Positions 58,205 through 64,000 of a stretch of 64,000 nt of DNA are shown here, one piece after another (the first letter of the stretch is position 1; every line of letters begins with the position of its first letter). Origin of the DNA: Dugong dugon (Eukaryota > Chordata > Mammalia > Sirenia > Dugongidae); the NCBI GenBank assembly GCA_030035585.1, contig CM057462.1:142254734-142318733 (forward strand). Direction: 5' to 3'. The notes under the pieces are model-generated. The model was given only the letters and a program-made list of their open reading frames with translations. It did no database searches and was not told where the DNA came from. The translations under genes and the position numbers were made by a program.

Positions 58205-58897
58205 TAAAGTCTATTTTGTCAGAGATTAATACTGCCACTCCTGCTCTTTTTTGATTGTTGTTTGCTTAATATATTCTTTCCATCCTTTGAGTTATAGTTT
58301 GTTTGTGTCTTTGGGTCTAAATTGTGTCTCTTGTATGCAGCATATAGACAGATCTTTTTTTTTATTCATTCTGCTACTCTGTTTCTTTATTGGCACATTT
58401 AATCCATTTATGTTCAGTGTAATTGTTGATACATATGAGTTTAGTGCTGTCAGTTTGATGTCTTTTTTTGTGTGTTGTTGACAGTTTCTTTGTTCCACTT
58501 AATTTTCTGTGTTGAGTCGTTTTTCTTTATATATTTTCTTTTCATCCTTCTTATTGTTGTTGATTTTGCATTTGCTGTGTCTTTAGGTTTTTCCTGTTTT
58601 TTATTTTGATATGTAGGATTATTACTTTCCTTTGTGGTTACCTTAATATTTACCTCTATTTTTCTAAGCTTAAACCAATCTTTTACCTCTTGATATCGCC
58701 TTGATTTCCTGTCCATATCCCTCTTTTTTATTTTAATGTTGTCATCTTTTACATATTGACATCTCTTTTTCCCTATTTACAGTGTGTTAGCATTGATTTA
58801 CTTGTGACTTCCCTATCTGGGTTTGTATCTGTGTGGTCTGTCCTGTGTTCTAGCCTTGGGGTGTTATCTGATGTTACTGGCTTTTTAACTGGAAGAC

Positions 58898-59868
58898 TCA
58901 CTTTAGTATTTCTTGTAATTTTGGTTTGGTTTTTACAAATTCCCTAACCTTCTGTTTATCTGGAAATGCCCTACTTTTGTCATCATATTTGAGAGACAGT
59001 TTTGCTAGGTATATGAATCTTGGCTGGCAATTTTTTTCCTTCAAAGTTTTATGTATGTCATCCCATTGCCTTCTTGCCTGTGTAGTTTCTGCTGAGTAGT
59101 CCGAGCTTAGCTCTATTGACTCTCCTTTGTAGATGATTTTTCGTTTATCCCTAACTGCTCTTAAATTCTCTATCTTTGGTTTTGGCAAATTTGATTATAA
59201 AATGTCTTGTTGACTTTCTTTTGGGATCTACCTTATGTGGGGTTCAATGAGCTCCTTGGATAGGTATCTTCTCATCTTTGATATCAGGGAAGTTTTCTGC
59301 CATCAAATCTTCAACAATTCTCTCTGTATTTTCTGTTAACCCCCCTGTTCTGGTACTCCAATCACTCATAAGTTATTTCGCTTGATAGAGTCCCACATAA
59401 TTCTTAGGGTTTCTTCATTTTTTTAAAGTCTTTTATCTGATTTTTCCTCAAATAAGTTGGTGTCAAGTGCTTTATCTTCAATGTCACTAATTCTGCCTTC
59501 CATTGCCTCAATTCTGCTCTTATGACTTTCTATTTAATGGTCTAATTCTGAAATTTTATTGTTAATCTTTTGAATTTCTGTTTGCTCTCCCTCTATAGAT
59601 CCTTGCAGCCTGTTAAATTTGTCATTATACTCTTGCATAACCTTCTTAAGTTCCTCTATTGCTTTGTCTGTATGTTCCTTGGCTTGGTCTGTGTTTTGCC
59701 TGATCTCTTAACGAGCTCTGTATGTTAATCTATTGTTTTCTACCTCTGTTAATTCCAAGAAGTTCTCTTCCTCCCGAAGATTTCTGGAATCTCTGTTTTG
59801 GACACTTAATGAAGCCATCATGCTCTGCCTCTTTATGTGATTTGATATTAATTGTTGTCTCTGAGCCA
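58898..59868 (-). pseudogene. L1 ORF1, disrupted
   Basis: ORF1p is the L1 RNA-binding chaperone. The start is read as ATG at 59866-59868 (MAQRQQLISNHIKRQ). Then comes a coiled-coil-like stretch, an RRM part (VIGVPEQ near 59345) and a C-terminal domain (open at 58898-59188: ENLRAVRDKRKIIYKG ... TTQARRQWDDIHKTLKEK). About 323 codons, close to the normal L1 ORF1 size, with several stops, so it is a pseudogene. Confidence 0.88.
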
Positions 59869-61232
59869 TCAATAAATTATTATATTTATTTATTTTATGT
59901 TTGCTTAGTGTGTCCTAGCTTCTTGTTTTGATGTGCCCAAATAGGCTGGTAGTATGAGCTAGTTTGATTACTGGTGTCTTTGAAGCTTTCAGGTCCTGTT
60001 CCCAGGTGGTTAGAGCTGTCACTAGGTATGTAAGCTAAGGAGTCCGTTTACTTTTCTTGTATGGATTCAGTTCAAATGTCCAGGTAGTCACTCACCAAGT
60101 GTGTGATGCAGGCTGTCACCTACAATCCTAAATGGGCAGGGGTGATTGGAGTAGGCACAGGTAACTGACTGCAGTAGGAGGTTATGCGCTGAGCAAGGCA
60201 AGGGGCTGATGGCTGCCCCTGAGTGTCTGGGAGGAAAGCATGTCCCTGCTCCTTAGCATGCATAGGTGGGTGGGTTTTGCTGCCAGACTATGGGCACCCA
60301 ATGCTGTTGGCTGTAAGGATTAGGAGGCACCACTTATTCTTGGACCCCTGTTGTGGGTGGCTAGGTGGTGTGGGTGAAGCCACCTGTCCTTAGGCTCCTG
60401 ATGTGAGTAGGTGAGGACCCTGCTTAAGGGGCAGAGTGGTGTCAAATGTCATGAATCTGCCACTCCACCTTATAGCTGATACTGTTGAAAATAGGCTTCA
60501 GGTATATACCCTGTTATACTGTGCTAATGAAGGCCTACACTGTTGAAATGGCCCACAGAGGTCTATGCAGGGGTGAAAGGCATTCAAAGTCCGTGGACCC
60601 CTTATGCCTGTGCCTAGGCAAAGGTACTGTACCTGCCCTGAGTTCCCAGCTTAGGGAAGCTGGCAGATTATTTTTTCCTGTTAATTTGTTCTGTCTCCAA
60701 AGTCAGTAGCATGGCTCAGGGAGCAAGAGATGTCCTACTTCTGGCCCAGGTGACACGACAATTGCTGAAGCTGGCCCAGGACCTTGTGCAGAGCAGGGAT
60801 AGGCAGGTAAATGGAAGAGAGGTTCTTCCCAAATGGGGTGTTTTTGATCCACGAAGTATGTTAGATGCATGTACTTATGTTTGCCAATTGAGCACTGCTT
60901 CTCCCTGGTTCTGGAGGCTTGAGTAGACCGTGCCACTCGGTCTCTTCCAATGTGGAAAATGAGTCCCAAGCGACACTGCTTGCCTCACCGTGCACATCAG
61001 CTGATCTAGCCTGCAAGGTGCCTGTTTCTGCTGGGTCAGGTCTGGCAACTCCTCGCTGCTTCTGAACCATCTCTCCCTCCCCCTGCTGCTCAGTGCGATT
61101 CCTCAACTTTGCCTTTGGTGTTCAGGGCTCCTACGTTGTCATATATAATCAATTCACTTGCTTTTTTGGGTCTTTGCTGTAAGAGGAACCACAGGAAGCA
61201 TCTGACTACTCTGCCATCTTGGCCCTGCCTCC
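59869..61232 (-). promoter_or_regulatory. L1 5' UTR
   Basis: About 1.36 kb, moderately GC-rich, from the ORF1 start to the GCCAAGATGG-type end. By family knowledge it carries the internal promoter. The open frames in it (60485-61106, both strands) look like composition effects. Confidence 0.8.
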
Positions 61233-61242
61233 AGGAAACCTG

Positions 61243-61430
61243 CTTTTAAATTTTTACTTTGTTATTGTTGTTGAGAATATACACCGCAACACACACAACA
61301 ATTCAACAGTTTCTGCGTGTACAATTTAGTGACATTGATTATATTCTTTGAGTTGTGCAACCATTCTCACCTTCCTTTTCTGAGTTGTCCCTCCCTCATT
61401 AACATTAACTCACTGCCCCTTAGGTTCTCT
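61243..61430 (-). mobile_element. Short L1 3' UTR fragment at the same target site
   Basis: TTTTAAATTTTTACTTTG, then GTGACATTGATTATATTC (61331), matches the antisense 3' end of the old L1 at 11372. Flanked by AGGAAACCTG (61233) and AGGAAACCT (61433), the same target word as the big L1. Confidence 0.78.
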
Positions 61431-61441
61431 AAAGGAAACCT

Positions 61442-62794
61442 TTTAATGCCTGCCATGCTCTTAAGATAAAGGTCCAATTTCTTAATAAAGCAGATCAGTT
61501 GGCTTCTCTTAGGAACAAGTGACAGAAAAGGAAACCCAAAGTGACTCAAGAAAACACAGAAGTTATTAGTTTACATATATTAAAAAGTCTATAAAAGTGA
61601 CTCATTTCAGCACAATTTGAAGCACCTGTCCCCCTTTCTCCTTTGTCTAAAAGAACACAGCTTCAGTCTCTCAGCAAACCTCATGTACTCTTAATAAGAA
61701 ATATGTATTTTGTTTTAAACCACTTACACTTTGAGAGTTTTTCCTCCACAGCTTAACCTAGAGAAAACTGGATTATATAAAATCTAGTATCTATAAGTGG
61801 GGCACTGTCATAACAAAATGTCAAAATACATAACAGTGGCTAAAGAAATAGGAGGAAGGCAATAAAAAACTGTTACAGGAGGCTGGAAAAGGGAGACCAT
61901 ATGAGGCTGTTGTGAAATATTTGGTGAAATGATCACTTGGAACCAGACATGTACCTAATAAATTTTGAGCTTTAGGTGAAAAGCTTTTAAGCAAAATGTT
62001 GACAGCCTGTGTTGGTCATTATATGTTCTATTTGAAAAGGTACTTCAAGTAAGAAATGAGCTCAGAAAATAATGGTCAGTTTCCAAGCAGTGAGGGAAGG
62101 GAGAATATGAAAACTTAGAGACTTGCAGAGTTGAAAGATGTGTATGTTCTTCTTCAACTGGTTTTCAAATGTGAATATTTACTATAGTTATCCAGTTTCT
62201 GTTAATCATTCACTGGACTTTGGGTATGTAGAAGAGAAGATTGCTTGTCTTTTTAATTGAAAGTTCTCTCATTCAAGAGGAGCCATATCAGGATCAAATT
62301 TGGATCACAAGGTTTTGAGCCTACTTTTATGTTTAGAAAACATATTTGAGTGCTTTGGGGAAGGAGAGAATATATTTTTTCCTGATGGAAGGAAATTAAT
62401 ATGTGGTAGATTGTATTACTGGTTTACAATCATTCATTCCCTTTCCATGCTTGCCATGTTTCCTGGGACCATTGACTGTGGATTTAGTAATGTGTCATCT
62501 TCTTGCCAATTTGATATAAGCATTTGTGACTTTAAACACGTCTGAACAAAGGCTTTACCGCAACTGGTAACTGAATGGCTTGACCCAGATCCTTTTAGCT
62601 CTATTACACCTCCACGATGGATTTTACAAGATAGAAACTCTTCTTTCAACTCAGATTCTGTATTGAGAAGACTTATGAAGCCAAGTCTGTCTCACCCAAA
62701 GCAGAGAACAGCAGAGTCTCAATTGATGTACAAATCTCATATAATGTGAACAAGAAACGAATAGTTGTTAAACACTAACATTAAAAAAAATTAT
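61442..62794. other. Unassigned stretch, L2 remains at left
   Basis: The first 60-80 bp (CCTGCCATGCTCTTAAGATA) continue an L2-like sequence that also lies before 50018 (about 49800-50014), so the L1 cluster inserted into an L2. The rest to 62794 shows no gene or family I can name. Confidence 0.45.
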
Positions 62795-63308
62795 ACCATA
62801 TAACTCAGTTGTGTCCCCCCAAAATATCTGTTAACTTGGCTAGGTCATGATTCCCAGTATTGTATGATTGTCTACCATTTTGTCATCTGATGTGATTTAC
62901 CTATGTGTTGTACATCGTATCTCTTTGATGTTGATGAGATGGGATTAACAGCAGTTATATCAATTCAATCTACAAGATTAATTTACAAATTAAGCCAATC
63001 TCTTTTGAGATATAAAAGAGAGAAGTGAGCAGAGAGATGGGGGGGGGGTGGGGACTCATAGCACCAAGAGAGCAGAATTGAAGCAGAGTACATCCTTTGG
63101 ATCTGGGGTCCCTGTGCCTAAGAAGCTCCTAGGTGAGTGGAAGATTGATGACAAGGACCTTCCTCCAGAGCCGACAGAGAGCTTCCCCTGGAGCTGACAC
63201 ACTGAACTTGGACTTGTAGCCTACTAGACTGTGAGAGAATAAACTTCTGTTTGTTGAAGCCATTCATTCATGGTATTTCTGTTATAGCAGCACTAGATAA
63301 CTAAGACA
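62795..63308 (+). mobile_element. Afrotherian MaLR-like solo LTR, fossil (copy 5)
   Basis: GTTGTGTCCCCCCAAAATAT near the start to GATAACTAAGACA at the end. TATA-like GATATAAAAGAG (63010) and AATAAACTTC (63239) are present. The first dozen bases are degraded and there is no clear TSD. A G run lies at 63040. Confidence 0.78.
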
Positions 63309-63389
63309 CCAACAAAAAAGAGATTCCAAAATTTTTAAATTTTAATAATAAGAGAAAATTGTAATGTAATTTTAAGTGATAATGTTGCT

Positions 63390-63785
63390 AGTTGCCACCA
63401 AATTGGCTCCTACTGGTTTTTGGTATGTTTGAGTCCATTGTTGTTGCTACTGTGTCATTCCATTTTATGAAGGATTTCCTTCTTTTTCACTCCCCCTCCA
63501 CTTTACCAAGCATGATATCCTTCTCCAGTTATTAGTCTTTCCTGATGACATGTTTAAAGTAAGCAAGACAGTCTCACCATCTTTGCTTGTAAGGCGCATT
63601 TTGGTTGCATTTCTTCTAAGACTGATTTGTTCATTTTTCTGGCAGTTCATAGTATGTTCAATATTCTTCACCAGCACCACAGTTTGAACACATCAATTCT
63701 TCTTCTGTCTTCCTTTGTTCATTATCCAGTTTTCACATGCATACAAGGCAACAGAAAAGACCATTGTTTGGGTCAGGCACACTTC
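63390..63785 (-). mobile_element. RTE LINE 3' end fragment
   Basis: Antisense of the RTE C-terminus (open piece 63465-63680: NIEHTMNCQKNEQISLRRN) from GTTGCTAGTTGCCACC to GGGTCAGGCACACTTCAG. It lacks the final (CAA)n. Confidence 0.88.
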
Positions 63786-63844
63786 AGTCATCAGTAGCTG
63801 GAAAATACAGACTTGGTAAAAATTAGTGACAATAGCAGTGCAAA

Positions 63845-64000
63845 GCCACTCACTAGCGATGTGACTTCCAAGTCAACAATTTAACTTCTCTGCCTCAGTT
63901 TCCTCAACTTTGTCCATATCTGTGCCTACCTCATTGGTAATACACACACATTCATATCATTTAATTCCACCTTAGTATTGTGGGATTAAACGATATGAAT
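63845..64000 (+). mobile_element. MIR-like SINE, cut by window end
   Basis: CAACAATTTAACTTCTCTGC, then TCAGTTTCCTCAACTTTGTC, follows the MIR pattern. Confidence 0.65.

Larger units (their letters stand above)
51041..58498 (-). pseudogene. L1 ORF2 (endonuclease / reverse transcriptase), disrupted
   Basis: ORF2p would carry an endonuclease, a reverse transcriptase and a cysteine-rich C-terminus for target-primed reverse transcription. The N-terminal part starts near 58498 (STITLNINGLNVPIKK, CCIQETQF: endonuclease motifs). Further endonuclease sequence lies at 56878-57250 (IIVGNFN, with N in place of the usual D, and HGTFSRIKPHI). RT sequence lies at 55330-55705 (FPLRQGC, and LFTDGM where FADDM is usual, so the catalytic site is lost). 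The C-terminal 252 codons, 51041-51799, are open (RCW-type [21 protein letters not shown]). It is split by an RTE at 52671-55326 and an L1 at 57274-58204, and has other frame changes. Confidence 0.92.
50028..61232 (-). mobile_element. L1 LINE, near full length, with two nested insertions
   Basis: This L1 spans poly-A (T run, 50028-50048) to a 5' end GGCAGGGCCAAGATGGCAGA (antisense near 61228), the GCCAAGATGG-type start common to L1 5' UTRs. Without its insertions (RTE 52671-55326, L1 57274-58204) it is about 7.6 kb. ORF1 and ORF2 are both present and both broken. It is flanked by a TSD AGGAAACCTG (50018-50027 and 61233-61242). It lies in an older L2. Its 3' UTR is of a different type from the L1 at 20311. 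Confidence 0.93.

Noticed and set aside
60485-61106. Several open frames on both strands near 60.5-61.1 kb
   Set aside because: They lie in the L1 5' UTR, overlap each other, and show no conserved domain.

Overview
The window looks like gene-poor mammalian nuclear DNA, almost certainly from an afrotherian and most likely an elephant or close relative. The evidence is the interspersed repeats: about fifteen tRNA-like AfroSINE-type copies (head close to GCCCTGGTGGCRCAGTGG, tail close to GTCGGAATCGACTCGATGG), several RTE/BovB-type LINE copies ending in (CAA)n after CACCTAACAACAAC, young L1 copies of more than one 3' UTR type, and five copies of one LTR family in both orientations. The base is AT-rich. 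I found no host protein-coding gene, exon series, tRNA, rRNA, CRISPR array or operon. Every open frame I could recognise belongs to a transposable element.

Layout. 1-688: purine-rich unassigned DNA with a strong hairpin. 689-6821: old ERV-L type element on the minus strand (gag, protease, RT/RNase H, integrase, dUTPase, no env seen). 6961-10540: RTE pieces, an AfroSINE and a class I solo LTR. 10837-13075: MaLR-type LTR, old L1 with two SINE insertions, MIR. 13076-20310: mostly unassigned AT-rich DNA with solo LTRs, SINEs and an L2. 20311-22591: 5'-truncated L1 inserted in a SINE. 22782-24827: RTE with an odd 3' part. 24830-33690: sparse, with nested SINEs, an L1 fragment and an RTE cluster. 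33690-37340: old ERV-L-like remains with three SINE insertions. 37617-38333: solo LTR inside a SINE. 38425-43445: MIRs, a local duplication, a GC-rich block between DNA-transposon-like ends, and a near-perfect foldback element. 44528-49050: SINEs and LTRs, one LTR inside a SINE. 50018-61441: a long L1 (5' UTR to poly-A, minus strand) split by a nearly full-length RTE and a second L1, lying next to an older L1 fragment at the same target site. 61442-64000: L2 remains, solo LTR, RTE 3' end, MIR.

The genes do not form a working pathway. What links them is insertion order: MIR and L2, then ERV-L and MaLR, then RTE and AfroSINE (which share a 3' tail), then young L1s and afrotherian LTRs. Many target-site duplications (TSDs) can be read directly, so the nesting gives a relative chronology. 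I did not find a convincing new biological system. The best candidates for a second look are the 147-bp foldback at 43118, the GC-rich block at 40820-41630, the hairpin at 536-662, the 94% identical MIR-derived direct repeats 2.3 kb apart, the duplicated tail in an L1 3' UTR, and the 87-bp in-frame duplication in an RTE copy.
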